DNA of 64,000 bases. It comes from Spisula solida. Lineage: Eukaryota > Mollusca > Bivalvia > Venerida > Mactridae. Location of the stretch: assembly GCA_947247005.1 (NCBI GenBank), contig OX365950.1, positions 6,646,720-6,710,719 on the forward strand, written 5' to 3'. The position numbers were made by a program, and so were the translations under genes. This document shows positions 34,271 to 47,188 of the stretch, one piece after another. The notes under the pieces are model-generated. The model worked only from the letters and a program-made list of their open reading frames with translations, was not told where the DNA came from and made no database searches. Each line of letters begins with the position of its first letter. The first letter of the stretch is position 1.

Positions 34271-34850
34271 CTCACTAGTCATAAATCGACTTTCAAAAAT
34301 GAATACCAACAGTCAATTGGGGATTTGATTTTGTGTATCTAAATTCCTTAATAGATGAAAAAAATCAAAATTTGATTGAACGACCTTTGATATTGTTAGC
34401 CTTCGTTTAAGCTGCTTTTGTTGATATTACGATTGATTTGCAAACGAGGACATGCCTGTGGACTACTTTTAATTATACACGATTTTCGCTTGACGAACAC
34501 AAGCACAATCTCAAGGACGGTAACAAGCCACCAAAGTTGCGCATAACCTGAGCATTACCCATTTCCAGGTCATTATGTTTTATTCTAGTGGGATATCGAA
34601 TTTTTTCACGAGCTACTTTAGTCTATTTCCACGTCAAAACAATATCCTGCTTGCGTTCCATTGATCAATTCGGATAGTTTTAAATTACTATGAATGACAG
34701 TTCAATGTCAGAAATATAGAATTTACTTGACCAATACACTGAGTTATGCTTTTGTAGATTCCTGGAAAAATATTGAAAAAAAAACAAGTTAAAGCAGGCT
34801 TACTGAGATAATCTAACAATTGTTTTACACAAACTAGGTTATTCTTACGT

Positions 34851-35277
34851 ATTAACATACTAGTAGTTTATTGATCGGAACAACATATGAAATGGCCTTC
34901 AAAACCCCTGTCTATTATCAATGCTATATCAATGATATCAGTAATACTGGTGAGTAATTATGTACCATTTTCCAGTATCATTAGGTTTATCATCACTTGT
35001 GACTTCCAAGTCACAGTATATGTGCGACATTATCAAGGATTGTGAAGATATTTGAACCCACGCCGTTTGGATAAGAAAGCATGTCATTGTTATATATATA
35101 TCATCTGTTGATTATTAATGATCATGTAACATAGCAGGTGACTTGCGAATTGCACATTTAGCAATAGTTCTCTGTGTATACGAACTCTGAACGTTATATA
35201 GATGTCGCATATAAAACTTACTCGGAACATTCTAGGGCGATTTACCCACCAAGCATGTTATACCCATGCAAATTTAC
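34851..35277. other. inner left spacer of the inverted duplication, no gene
   Basis: No partner was recognised in the right spacer (36199-36339). AT-rich, with a TATATATATA run near 35090. Confidence 0.4.
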
Positions 35278-36198
35278 ACTACGAGGGGTGTTCGATATGT
35301 ATTGTCACTTGGTCACAAATCAGAAAATACGTTGATATCTTTAAATCTGTTTACATATCTAGATCCATCAAGATTTCGGCAATATTACGTGAAGAAATCT
35401 ATAAAATTTAATTACCGGACTGTAATTTCTGTTGTCTTTTCAAAGGGCTAGTAATAGACACAGCGACTTTTTGCGAATAACTGTCGATTTAAACTTCCTT
35501 CCGGGAAATAATCTTATTCCACAACTTACATACAGTATATAATGTAAATTCCTTCGATAAAAACATGATTTGCTGTACTTGATTGCCATTTTTGCACAAA
35601 ATAAGAGCATTTCAAAGTCGCGAAAATAGGTGTCAAAATTAGTAAAAAGGCATGCTATTTTTCAATGAAAATTTTCGATTAGTTTTATTGATTGGAATTT
35701 GACATATCATACATGTATGTAAGCCGTAGACCATCATCATTGATTTTTTGGAAGACTTTGCAATCAAAATAGAATTGATATGAAGTTATTGGTGCATAAA
35801 CCAACAAGCATCATTTGGTATAAATAAGAGTGATCTCCCTTGTTTTGACCGTCTTACTCGTAGACAAATAATAATTTCATTTTGATTTAAAGTTCTAATG
35901 GAAATATAAGGATCCAGTTATCGTATCGTATGTTGCAGTTTAACGAATACTGACATTTACTTTTCTAAACAACTACTGCAAATATGACACAAATTTAGCT
36001 TAAAATGAACGTAAGGCCAGTGTACTCGAGCATACCCTCTTCGAAGTTCAATAAATTACTTAATTGTTGACGAAAGGCTATGTAATTTTCAAGATATAGA
36101 ATATAAACATACATATTTTAGACAGTAATCGTAGAATCCTTCGAAATATTGCCATAGCAAAATGCAAAGGACAGTGACAATACATATCTAACACCCTT
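35278..36198. mobile_element. Tc1/mariner-like MITE at the centre of the duplication
   Basis: The left end TACGAGGGGTGTTCGATATG and following TATTGTCAC (35278 on) are matched in reverse complement by a TTACGAAGGGTGTTAGATAT end at about 36198. TA borders and the ACGAGGGGTGTTC start are typical of mariner-type terminal repeats as I know them. About 920 bp long, without a transposase frame. It could equally be read as the innermost matching part of the big inverted repeat, but the mariner-like end motif supports a transposon. A related single end lies at 59165. Confidence 0.6.
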
Positions 36199-38044
36199 CG
36201 TAAGTCTCGTGTAGTGGTTCTGCACGCCAATAAAAAGAGTGCACATTACCGAATACTAGGGCTGTAAATGTTTAGAGCCGACTATATGCAGGAAGGCGGG
36301 AAGTGTGCGTCGTGATTGTACATGTAAGTAGGCAATGCCTGTATATGTTCATTTTATTATAATGTTATTTGTGAATTGTTAGAATATCGCAATATGGCTA
36401 TCTTAACTAGTTTTTTTATATTTTCGCCTCGAATCTACAACATCATAACTCAGTATATTGGTCATGTAATTTCTTTTTCACTGACATATTACTGACATTT
36501 ATAGTATTTATCTATCTGAATTGATCAATAGAACGCAATCAAGGCACAATCGGGACATTCTTTTGATCTTAAAATAGACTGTTCAGTATGAAGTAAGTCG
36601 ATATCCCACAAGAATAAACCATAATTACTTGGACATTGGTTGTGCTCAGGTTATGCACAGTCTTGGTGGATTATAACTGTCAAATTCGTCTGAGATTGTC
36701 CTTGTGTTCGTCAAAAAAACCCATGTATATTTTGACAAAACGTTAGGAAACTTAACCAACGGTCAGCTCCACACTGATGATTCAAATTAATTTAAATTAG
36801 ATATAAAATAACAGTTTTGTATTTTACATGTAAATTGAAAGGAAGTTGTAAACAGAATACCCTACACATGTCTTCATTTAGGATACACAAAATCACATCC
36901 CATATTGACTGTCGGTTGTTTTTTGAAAGCCGATTTTCGACTAGTGAGTCAAATAACTAGATAACTGATTTATTTATCAAGTCTTTCAGATAACATTTTG
37001 CAAACTGATGCTTTAAATGATACAGCAGTTGAACACATGAAATACCCAAATACGGATAAAGAAACGTTGTGATGACAGTGAACAATTTACATACAAGGGG
37101 AGTTAACTGCTTCGATTTGTTTGGCTTCCCCAAAGGACATTTTATACATATTGTACTTTGATAGGAATAAGTTTCTTACACGACCGATAATACATATTGT
37201 TATAAAAATTTGCTAAAGACCATACTTCAGCCGTCTGATATAAACGTTCACGTAATATATACGTATCACGTGGTATGTATCGGTTTAACTTTCCTAAACT
37301 TAATAATCATTTTCAAGATATATTTTATTGGGCACACACATGGTATTTAAGCATAATAAAGTAACACACTTTTGTAATTTGTCTTCATTGTTCCCATTTT
37401 ACGCTTAACAAACTTACATACGTGACGAAACTACATACAACGTATATGGGTAATAATTCTTTAACTACAAATTGTATGTCGTTAAATTAAATTCTTGGTC
37501 ATAAAATAGAACTTTAAACGATAGTAAAAAGAGCTCGGGTTCTTTCAAATGTATGTGATTGACACGAACGGAAGGGAAGTTGGCTTTTACTTGATAATCG
37601 CCAACATCACCATGCCAGAAATATCAAGCATGTATACACTGTGAAACAAAAATAAGCTGTCATGATAGATTACCAGGAGGGCGGCATGCATACAGTTTGG
37701 CAAGATACTTTACAAGGATCGGCCTAACAAGTGAACGGCGTGTTGGCAAATCACAATGCAATCTGGCACCATTTAGATGTCCGATTTTTGTCCTATTGTT
37801 TGAGGATGGACGACGTTGATTTTACCAAACGTACGTAACATAGTTGATGGTTGTATGCATCAGATATTTCATCATGTTCGGTCAACAGGACATATTTACA
37901 GAAGATCTGTCGACATATCATGAGGAAAATTGGAATATGTATGCTTAATATTTTGAAAGACAGTTGCAGGTTATTAGAAATCTAGGGCAGGTTTATAGGA
38001 ACATGTATTTTATTTTTAACACAATACAGGACCAAAAGTCAGTG

Positions 38045-38375
38045 CATAAGTAAATAGATTACTTCAAGTCAGACAGGGAAGGCCCAACCGAAAACACGGC
38101 ATCCCGTCCCGAAAGTCCGCCGCCCCAGTCAGTCAAACCAAAACGGATCGAGAGCCAAGTGACGAGAAAACAACAATTAGACACCACACACCACAAAGAC
38201 AATCTACAACACATATATAGTGTACATGCAATTTTGAAATATACGAAGCAGCACTGTGCTGGACAACGAAATTGCAGAATGGCACATACAAAATAAACAC
38301 AGATTAACAAAAAGGCACAATGGCGAAATATGTTTGTATTATTACTATAAAGTTGACAATACATACATAGAGGAA
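38045..38375. repeat. element C-related sequence, G+C-rich
   Basis: It begins with CAAGTCAGACAGGGAAGGCC, shared with family C, then diverges (CATCCCGTCCCGAAAGTCCG). A 101-codon minus-strand open frame covers it (38059-38364), but it has no recognisable domain. It probably results from the lower stop density of this G+C-richer repeat. Confidence 0.4.
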
Positions 38376-38846
38376 GGTTGACTAAAGGGCTTCCGCCTTG
38401 GTACGGACGGCAAAAAATGTCACTGAGGGCTTAAACGTTTTACAGTGCACCAAACCTCACACTTACCCAATAGGCAACCTTATAGAACATTACAGTGTAA
38501 ATAAAAGTTTCCCGCCATGTAATGCCCTCTAACAAAAAGGCCACATTGACAGGTAATAAACGAATGTAAAAGATGAAACAGTATATGAACAAGGTCCATC
38601 GAGTAGCAGAGAAAGTACTCAATGACTAATCAGACGTCAGAGCAACAAGAGAGCAAAATATTTAAGGGTACGACAAGACAATGCAACAGTCAGGCTTCAA
38701 AGTCAGCCGTCCAAAATGGCTTGAGGTTAGGCATATCATAGAGTCTGTATATTGTCCGGTAATTGCACAATGAAATAGAAACCTCCTAGTAAAACGCACA
38801 TATACATTTTGTATAATAGTATTGTGATCTTGCGTATAAAATTACG

Positions 38847-38880
38847 CCTCTCTCTCTCTCTCTCTCTCTCCCTCTCGCTC
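38847..38880. repeat. TC microsatellite
   Basis: About 16 CT dinucleotides with two interruptions at the right end. Confidence 0.95.
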
Positions 38881-39129
38881 TCCACCAGAAGTGAACATGT
38901 GTACAGGCGAATACCGGACCAAATGATGCAAAGGAGAGTTCTTACAATACGTATATACTATAAATTTACGACACTTCATCAACGATACAGGTCCGTGTAC
39001 ATATAGAGTTCACAGTTGATTGAAACGGCTACCTTTAGTCATTATCTTTGTTCCTATTGAATGCCAAACTATCATTTAAAATTTGCAAATATTGCACAGA
39101 TACTATTATGTTTATAACAAACTCTTAAA

Positions 39130-39710
39130 TGTTCATCTTATTACCTTTAAAATGTACTACATAAAAATGTCTTGAAAAAGATTAATGCATAAACGAGCTG
39201 TCAGTTCGTAATGCATTCAACTGTGTTAACTGTTTGTTATTTTGTCATATTACATAGCACTTAAATAGAATTTCTCTTCGTAAGTTAATGAAATCAGCGC
39301 GTCGATTGTTTTACTGAGTGTAACAATATTGAATCATAACTCAAATGCTTGCTGTGAAGTACACAAACTGATGGAATATACTGTTCTTGTAAAATTGTGC
39401 ATCCCTTGAAACTCAATTACATTTATTAAAGCTTTAATCAAGTTTCTTTTGAATTCCAGTCGCGTTTGATGTCAAAATACTTATTCATATGTTTGAATAG
39501 TAGACATTCCCTCGTTATACTTGTGGTGTTTATAGTTTAATGAAGCGTTGTAAACAAACAGAAATGAGAAATAAGCACGAATCGTGAGGACATAAATGCA
39601 ACATGACAAGATAGGGACTGTACAATGTGTCGTGTACTCAATGTACTCAAATCACAATTACTAACGGATCACTGATAAAACGATTAGATAGATGATGGAC
39701 TTATAGTATA
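39130..39710 (-). repeat. module B, copy B3
   Basis: Direct match to 9740-10340: AAACGAGCTGTCAGTTCGTA, TTATTTTGTCATATTACAT, AATTCCAGTCGCGTTTGATG, TTGTGGTGTTTATAGTTTAA. It has no partner at the corresponding place in the left arm (near 32 kb), so it was inserted in this arm or lost from the other. Confidence 0.85.
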
Positions 39711-39989
39711 GGGCGTACGAAATCACTACGATATGTACTAGTTACTATAAGAATGAACGTCGTTTTATATTACATGTAGTTTGTACTTCAGGTACCATCA
39801 ATGCCGCTGAGGGAAGCAAAACGAGAACGACTCGACGGTTAGTGTAGTGACTTTTTTGCGCTCAAAACGACTTGGTTTTCTCACCTAATTGAATTAATGG
39901 TGTCATGTCACATGAAATTAACTAATTGTCATTTTAGAGTAATATATTGCAGATCCTCCTCAGTGTATGTTTATAGGATTTTTATTCTA

Positions 39990-41290
39990 TGCACGACGCA
40001 GTAATACTAGCAGTAATATACAATTAACAACACTACATTCGTAGTAAAACACAGACATTCTAAAATGTCTGAAGACTAATGTACGGAATTACCGTGATAT
40101 GTGTCTAAAGATTGTATAACTGATTAACATGTTTGACTCATTGACAGAAATGTCCGTATTTCATTCAACTACGTCTAGAGTAAAACTATTACTTCTGTAT
40201 CATGTCAAATTCCCCGATTGTTGGTAAAATAAAATGTCATAGGAACCTTTTATTGTGGATTAACAAAATGTACTTCTAACCTAAAAGTATTTTCCCGGTT
40301 AGTGTGATCGATCAATTGTGGGGATTTTATTTAGGGGTCGAATTCAACTGTATCAGCAAATTTTATTCCCAAGGGAACTGACCTATCGGCATAAAACTAA
40401 AGATTATCTTTTCAGTATTGCAAAAACTGTCACAAACTTTGATTTAACAATGCGATTTCCTTCGGCAAGGAAATATCTACGGGTATCGTAGATACCCTTT
40501 AATTCACCAGACGAACAATTTTGTCGTCTATAGAGGTAACAAAAAACAATTGCGAATATAAGTGGAGCAAACGCCAAATTGTAGACAAGCATTGTCCTCT
40601 ACCTTATTGTGCAAAACACTTACCGTAATCTACGATAGACTGTAGGAGTTGATACGGTTACCGGAAGCCATGGCTGAGCAGTCAATAAAAATAAGTAAGG
40701 TTACCATATAATCGTGAAAAGATTCGTAAAATTCGATCTTGTTCGTCCGTATAGTTATGATGATGATCTCAACGTGGTGAAGTTAATTTGGTAAGTGTAA
40801 ATAACCCTGCACACACAGCTTCTAACCTTAACGTTTTTGTCATGGTTACCTCATCTTTACTCAACATTGCACTAGTAGTGATTGTATAAGGATATGATTT
40901 GTACATGACTTGAACGACCGGCTTTTATTTCTCCTGATATAAAATATTCACCAATTGGGGATGTAAGCAGATGATAGGTATGTACCAAACATATCACACC
41001 TCGATATTAACAAACGAATTTAAGCACATTCAATCACCTCCGAGCAGGCCAATCGATTAGGATAACATGACGGCAGAACAGGTTCTATTAGGATTGAGAA
41101 GACGTATCCACGAACCAAATGTTACAAGTACATGTAGCAGTAACATTCCACCAGGTGTTCTGCGGAGACGTTGTCTACAACCTTTAGCATTGATGCTGGT
41201 CTGGTAGTGTACGAGGGCGTACTGGAAGAAGCAGCAGCATATTTAGTAGTTTGAAGACACTCCAAGGTCAAGTCACATGTGGCTAGTGAA
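39990..41290. other. right-arm-specific DNA, no gene
   Basis: No counterpart in the left arm between 31.64 and 31.68 kb. It contains a perfect small hairpin GGGTATCGTAGATACCC near 40480. Short open frames (for example 40404-40592, minus) show no domain. Confidence 0.45.
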
Positions 41291-42589
41291 TTAACATTGC
41301 CGTCAAAGAAATTTGTTAAACATGAATCAATGGATTTCGTGTCAAACTACATTTTAATAGCAAAACTCGACTGAAATCCAAACAGGCCTTGAGACATTTC
41401 AAATAATAATTGAGCCATCTGGCACGGGGGATTATGACGTGTCTCCTTCAATTTAAAAGTCAAAATCATTTTCACTGATTTATAAACAAAAGGAACATGA
41501 GTTGACGATAACAATGGGATATGACGTTGCTAGTGGTGAACGCAAACCTTGTAATGGCGCCACATAATATATGTACTTGATATTTGCCGTAATGTATTGC
41601 GTGATTACTCTAATTATTGTTTAACAGATTTAGGTTTCCCCTAAAATATGAGTCTTTTGAAACAGTTAACGTGGTAATATATGGCCTGTAAACATTTCTA
41701 AGCTTGTTCTATGATGTCTGATAGTTGTTACAAGAAAATTATATTTATATACACAAAGTATTCCCAAAAGCATTACAGTACAAGCAGACTATACAAATGG
41801 TATAATGAGGATAGAGGAGCACATGCGATTAACTAAACGTGTTATTGAGACAGCAACAATAACATCAGTAATGATAGTAACATCAATGGTAGCAGTATTA
41901 TCAGTATAACCAGTAACATAATTAATAACACTAATCTAAGATCAATAGAAGAAATATAAGTACAACCAGTAGTATTGTCAAAAACAGTTATAACATACCA
42001 ATACAGTAGTAGAATTATTGGTAAAGTCAGTAGTAGTAGCAACAACTTCAGTAGTACATACTAGTCGTTTGTAAAACAATGGTATTGGTAGTAAAGGTAA
42101 TCGCGGTTCGAGCAATGGCAACCTTCACTGACAACATATCTGTTACAGCTCTTGTGTCAACTTTCAGTTCAAGTGATTTGGTTTGTTGCATTCTCAGTCA
42201 ATTAGTGTTGTAATTAGAATCAAGCTACGGTTTTCCGTCTCTGGGAAATTTAAATGTCAACATAGTGTTGCTACGCAGCTGCTTTCATTTTCATGTCTGT
42301 GGTTGACATTTAAGAATTTGTTTACGACATTCGGAAGCTGCTGAAATGATATCAATACAACATTTAGAGTATCATTGACGAAGTGGTGTTATATCCTCAC
42401 GATGTCATCTGCTAACTTCTCATCAAATTGAAAGTTCCAAACTAGCTCCAGAAGGGTCCGTAACAAACAAATTACCCAATGGCTTAAAACTAAATGCCAC
42501 ATGTACTATTTGACTGGGATATTCACTGCTATTTTAATTACCACGAATATCACGAATGTCAAATGTTCTTGGTTTAATTGTGCGAATAT

Positions 42590-43620
42590 TTTGTCACTCA
42601 GAAATGGCGACTTGAAAGACACTTAAAATGTAGAAAAGAATGAGCGTTGCTGGACCCCAAGTTCGTAGGTCTAGATTCGTATCCTATGTTTGCCAATATT
42701 GACTGTTGAGTTACGGTACTACAATGCAAGTACTTGCTAGTGATTGTGAACAATGTAATCCAATGTGATTGGACTCGTTGTAAAGATATTTAAAGGTCAT
42801 GGAAATAAACATTTTATTTCAGAATCGAATACCATTGCTGCATGATGTTTTAGAAGCCCCTTTTTCTTCACTTGTAACTCTCCATATCTCCCTCTAGATT
42901 TATACAGTAGTCCTTTCTTCAAATGTAATACTTCAAATCTAATTTCGCTTTCTACTTCCACTGTGCTTATTTGATCTCGTACCATCTCTTTATCCTTGTT
43001 TGATTTAAACCCATGAATGCAATGTATACTAATAGCTAAACTGTTGATATTATCGTTTGCGATAAAACTGGAAGTCTATCGAATGAGAAAAAATTAATAA
43101 GACCAAGTATCTTTCATTCTAATCATTTGCATATAAACTGCTGTTATTGAATATTAAATTGTATGTAGACTGTTTTATATTCGGGAAATAAATACGTTTA
43201 AACTTAAATATGCTGCATCATGTGATGTCACTGTGAAACTCGGACATTTCTCCTTTGTAACTGTTAAATCAACAATGAGAAGATACATGTTTAAACTAGA
43301 TCATGTTCCATTCATGTCTGGAATACCAATCAGTTCTTTTTCAATCGCCGTCATTGATCTGTGTACGAACTTTTCTTTTAAACAATACGTTTTTCCGAGA
43401 TAGCAACACCGAGAGAAAGCATTGTTTGTATTCAAAACGTAATTAATCAATATCGTATACTCATTGTTAATACCATGTATGTGATTTATGGTAAGTTGTT
43501 ATGTATTAAGTAGCTGTCATTGGATACAATAAATTCTGCATTTTAATATGCGAAGCTATGAATCGTGTTGACATTGACAATGCATTTTGTGGAGAGTCGG
43601 TACTTGAACAATTTGTACCA
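42590..43620 (+). repeat. long direct repeat, copy 1 (partner 57100-58170)
   Basis: Shared ordered blocks are TTCGTATCCTATGTTTG-like, AACTAGATCATGTTCCATTC, GTATACTCATTGTTAA, GTATGTGATTTATGGT and GACATTGACAATGC. It lies in DNA (42.4-45.2 kb) absent from the left arm, so it arrived in the right arm separately. No open frame is conserved between the copies. Confidence 0.8.
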
Positions 43621-44529
43621 CTAATGCGTGCCATAATTCTAAATTATGGATAGCTCAATCGTTTGTTCGTTATCAATAAGGAAATATCTTGTGTCTACCA
43701 TGCATGCGTTGTGACTACTGTGTTCATAACCGCTTTTAGAAAGTATACTGTTGAAATTTGATATTTGACCCTTGTTCCGGGAATATACCCAATATATCAA
43801 ACTTGCTCATCCATAAACAACATCAAATAATCGAAACTTTCATAAAGTACACAGCATGAAGAAACGGATTTAAGTGCAAATAATATTTTATTATATTTAC
43901 TTTTATTTGGAATTTCACAAAAACGTCAAATTTATGTCGATGTATTTTCCGAATATTAATTAAATTTAATTTGTAAATTTAATCGCAAATAATACTATAT
44001 TATCTTTCCGTTTATTTGGAATTTCACAAAAACGTCCATATTTAAGTTGATTTATTTTCCGTATATTATCTAAATTTTATTTATCTATATAATCACAAAT
44101 AATACTAGTACAGGCATCCACCTAGATTCGCGTTTAGTTTACATGTAGATCTCCAAATTTTATTTCACAAATTTTAAAATTAGAAGAATTTCCATGATTG
44201 TTTTATTGCCTCCCTTGAATAAAAATATTAGTAAAATTTGTATATATCTTTTCCTTGCCGTTAAATATACTTTAAATACAAATTATACCGTTAAGTAGTT
44301 TCATAGTAAACTAGTGTATGTGTAACATCTTTAAAATTCTACTTCATATTTGCTCATGAAAATTGAAATAAGAAGCAACATATATAGCTAACATAAAAAC
44401 ATATGGTAATACTTTGTAAATCGCACAAAGAATTATCTGTATTGCTTGCTGCTCTACTAAAAAACTGCTCTACTACTGAGCAGTTTGTTATTTGCACAAT
44501 ATGTGCAGAATAAATTTTATTAAAAACAA
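43621..44529. other. AT-rich, with a local direct duplication at 43870-44105
   Basis: GCAAATAATA, TTTATTTGGAATTTCACAAA, AACGTC and TTTTCCG recur about 115 bp apart (43875-43985 and 43985-44100). No gene seen. Confidence 0.5.
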
Positions 44530-44840
44530 AAAAAAGATATTTAATCAACTTTAAATGCAACTTAAATTTCAAATTTAAGTTAAAATTTAATCGCATTTAA
44601 GTTTGCGTTTATATTGCATAAACGTGCATTTAATCCCATTTATGTTCTATATTTAATCACCTTTAAATGCAACTTAAATGTGACTTAAACTTTTAGGAAT
44701 AATTCGACTTAAATGTAATATTAAACTTAACTTAAATATGGAATTTAATAGCTACTTTTTTCTGATTAAATGTATTTAAATTCCGAATATAATTAATTTT
44801 AAGTTAAGTTTAATAGTAAATTAAACGTAATATTTCATGC
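44530..44840. repeat. very AT-rich palindromic repeats
   Basis: TTTAAATGCAACTTAAAT occurs twice (about 44548 and 44660) within many TTAAATTT, AATTTAAG and TTTAAT words, including a perfect AACTTAAATT/AATTTAAGTT type stem near 44560. Confidence 0.6.
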
Positions 44841-45200
44841 TGTGGTACATGTCCCTTCAAACATGAGAATAAAACAAATGTTACCTTGATGGCAGTCTCA
44901 GAGCCACGCTAGCTGGACAATGATATGTCCTTTTCTATACCATAAGTACCAACACCAGTTATACTTTTTACTTTATCAGTCATCCTTGTAGTCCATATAA
45001 TCAATTCCTTTGACCATTTTTCTTTGGAAAAAGTTCTTTGTGTTGCCCATGTACTTGGGTAAATGGTTGTCATTATATCTCTGAGTATTTTCAATTATGT
45101 GTTAACTAGTACGTCATGTAGTTGTGAAGCACAATAGAATATTTTAAAATAATGTTTGCGCTATATAAATGACATGTATTTGTATTATGAAAATACGTTA
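44841..45200. other. no confident gene; short minus-strand open frame
   Basis: A minus-strand frame at 44909-45094 (MTTIYPSTWATQRTFSKEKW) has a fairly protein-like composition but no splice or domain support. It lies in right-arm-specific DNA. Confidence 0.25.
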
Positions 45201-45929
45201 CTTACTTGCATTTTATTAGTATAGCATTGTTCAACTGCAAGTTTAAGAAAATATTATGTTTCTTTTAATGAAAGGTATTGCACATGCTGGGCAAATATCA
45301 CCTATAAATATGTCTCACAGTTTTCATTCAGTGCACCATACAAGTCAACGTAATGTAATTGCTACGTTGTATGTTATTTAATGCACTCAGCATAAACCCG
45401 ACGTCATTGGTCTCTGCATGAAATAGTATGTAGGAAAACGGCATCTTATACTGGTTGACTGTATAAAATGTACACTAAGTCTTATAAAGAATATGTTCAA
45501 TAGACGGCCATACATTATGAAGAACAGTTGCCACTTTGATATGACATTTATTTCAATTATCCCCAGGTGTGTTCATAACAATATGTCATCCGGGGACTAT
45601 CAGATTGTTGCCGCAAAATGGTCACTAATGTACAATACATCAAAAGAACACCTATATAAAACTTTTCTAGACAGAATTGAGTACCCAAATTAGATTCTAT
45701 CATTCCTGACCTATCAATTGACATGTGCCGACGCGCGTCTATTTCTGTATTCAGTAGCGCGCGTGAAATGTTTAAACAAAACACACTTACAAAGTATGTA
45801 AAAGGCCGACACGTCTCTTGATACTCGTACGCATAGAGTACAGAGTGCTAATTCGTACGTATGTATCAATCTCTGGCGATAAGGACACCCGTTGATATAA
45901 AGGCATTGCTATGTTTTATTTCATAACTG

Positions 45930-46245
45930 AATTCTCTTTAAGAAATATTTTACAATAATCTTGCCATTAAAAACGACATTTGCAGGTAGATATAAGCCAA
46001 AAAGAATACCAAGGAACGAACGTATTAATGTTGTATTTAGTGTGATGCTAATGATATAGACGATGAACTACATTGTCTTTGCAAATATCCATGTCTTAAT
46101 GATCTTCGACGAATTTATATAAATAAATATTTTACCAAGTATGTAATTGAACTATTAAAGTGTAATGATAAACATACCGTTCTAAAATTGAGTAAATTCA
46201 TCAAATTTTCTTTCAATTTTTTTGTAGAAATTACCTGATTAATAG
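45930..46245 (+). pseudogene. LINE C-terminal relic, right-arm copy
   Basis: One frame reads AGRYKPKRIPRNERINVVFS, and after one frameshift near 46050 a second reads DANDIDDELHCLCKYPCLND followed by LRRIYINKYFTKYVIELLKC to a stop near 46240. This is the LINE C-terminal domain seen intact at 14966 and 17413, here with the frame broken and the final motif cysteine replaced by tyrosine. The 3' UTR continues to about 46475 and pairs with the left arm down to 29090. It is the duplicate of 29400-29720. Confidence 0.75.
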
Positions 46246-46479
46246 GTAACAGCATACTGTAGTCATGATTAAATTTATATGCTATATTTTATTATGCTCA
46301 TCCTCAAGAAATTGACATGTGTATTTGTGTAATTGTGAAGAGTTTAATCATGTATGTTTTGTGTATATATATGTTTGTAAATATGTTATAACGATGCACT
46401 TGTTGTACAAGTTTATAAAGTAGATGTTCTGTTCTTTATTTTTGCTGCTGTTATTATTCTGAGATATGAAAATATCACT

Positions 46480-47188
46480 GACTTAGAATTAGAAGGTCGT
46501 AATTACAAATCGATATTTTGAAAAAAAGAAAAACTGTCTGAACACTACTCTTTACGTATGGAAAAACAAAGTTGTTCAACTTAAGTTTGATGAACATGAC
46601 CATTTTCAATTTGCACGAAAATAGGCTCATAAGAAGCGCATCGTGATGCAGCTTCCATATGCATATATTCAGTCTTATAGGTCACTAACCACTGAATACA
46701 ATTGTTCTTTGGACCAATGTAAAGTGACAATGGTCAGCCCCGGATTATATCATGTTAAACTCTATGGCCAGTTGACAGACCTATATCATTGAAAAGCAGT
46801 ATGTTTCAGCTACATAATAAGACCAAAAAAATAGGGGGTCATGTTTAATATAAGAAAGATTTTGTTCGTCAAAGGCGGTAGACAAATATTTACAGACGCG
46901 CGGACCGATCCAATGTGGGTTTTACCCTACTCTACTTTCGCTTTGTAAACTATCTCAAAATATTCAAGATGAAACACGTTCATTCAGTCAACTGCATGTA
47001 TAAAATACCTTTAAACTCAAGAAGATGATTCTAGTTCCATTTTGTCAAGGCATATCACCATTTCCTGGCAAACAGAAGTTTCTGTAAGGACTATTTGAGT
47101 GTATCCGATTTTAGTCCGCGTGTGCAATTAGTGATTTATAACCTTATAAGGTCGTACGACCTTCTATTCAAAGCCAGCGGGAGTATTT
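46480..47188 (-). mobile_element. 700-bp TIR transposon, family T long copy
   Basis: The left end CTGACTTAGAATTAGAAGGT and the right end (reverse complement GCTGGCTTTGAATAGAAGGT) are inverted repeats, each followed by CGTA. The left arm (near 29160-29175, reversed) continues from GATATGAACATAT to TATCTTTAATATAAAAGTGC without this DNA, which fixes the ends. The subterminal GGTCGTACGACC palindrome is also present in decayed form in the short copy at 3807. No transposase frame, so it is nonautonomous. Confidence 0.8.

Larger units (their letters stand above)
21620..34850 (+). repeat. left arm of a giant imperfect inverted duplication
   Basis: Ordered blocks of this arm recur in reverse complement in 36340-55040. 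Pairs I checked (left/right, kb): 21.62-21.90/54.79-55.04; 24.5-25.0/53.57-54.63; 25.0-25.6/49.7-51.1; 26.4-26.75/49.33-49.62; 27.24-27.43/48.64-48.90; 28.3-28.6/47.8-48.07; 29.1-29.75/45.85-47.25; 30.03-30.44/45.2-45.69; 30.7-31.05/41.85-42.3; 31.1-31.6/41.3-41.82; 31.68-31.84/39.8-39.98; 32.82-33.2/37.45-37.86; 33.33-34.03/37.05-37.33; 34.3-34.55/36.6-36.95; 34.68-34.85/36.34-36.51. Similarity looks like roughly three quarters identity with many indels, so the event is old. No intact protein gene was found in the arm. 21.9-24.4 kb lacks a partner and looks like an insertion or a deletion from the other arm. Confidence 0.88.

Noticed and set aside
38059..38364. 101-codon minus-strand frame
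   Set aside because: It lies in a G+C-richer repeat with fewer stops. There is no domain, splice context or conservation.
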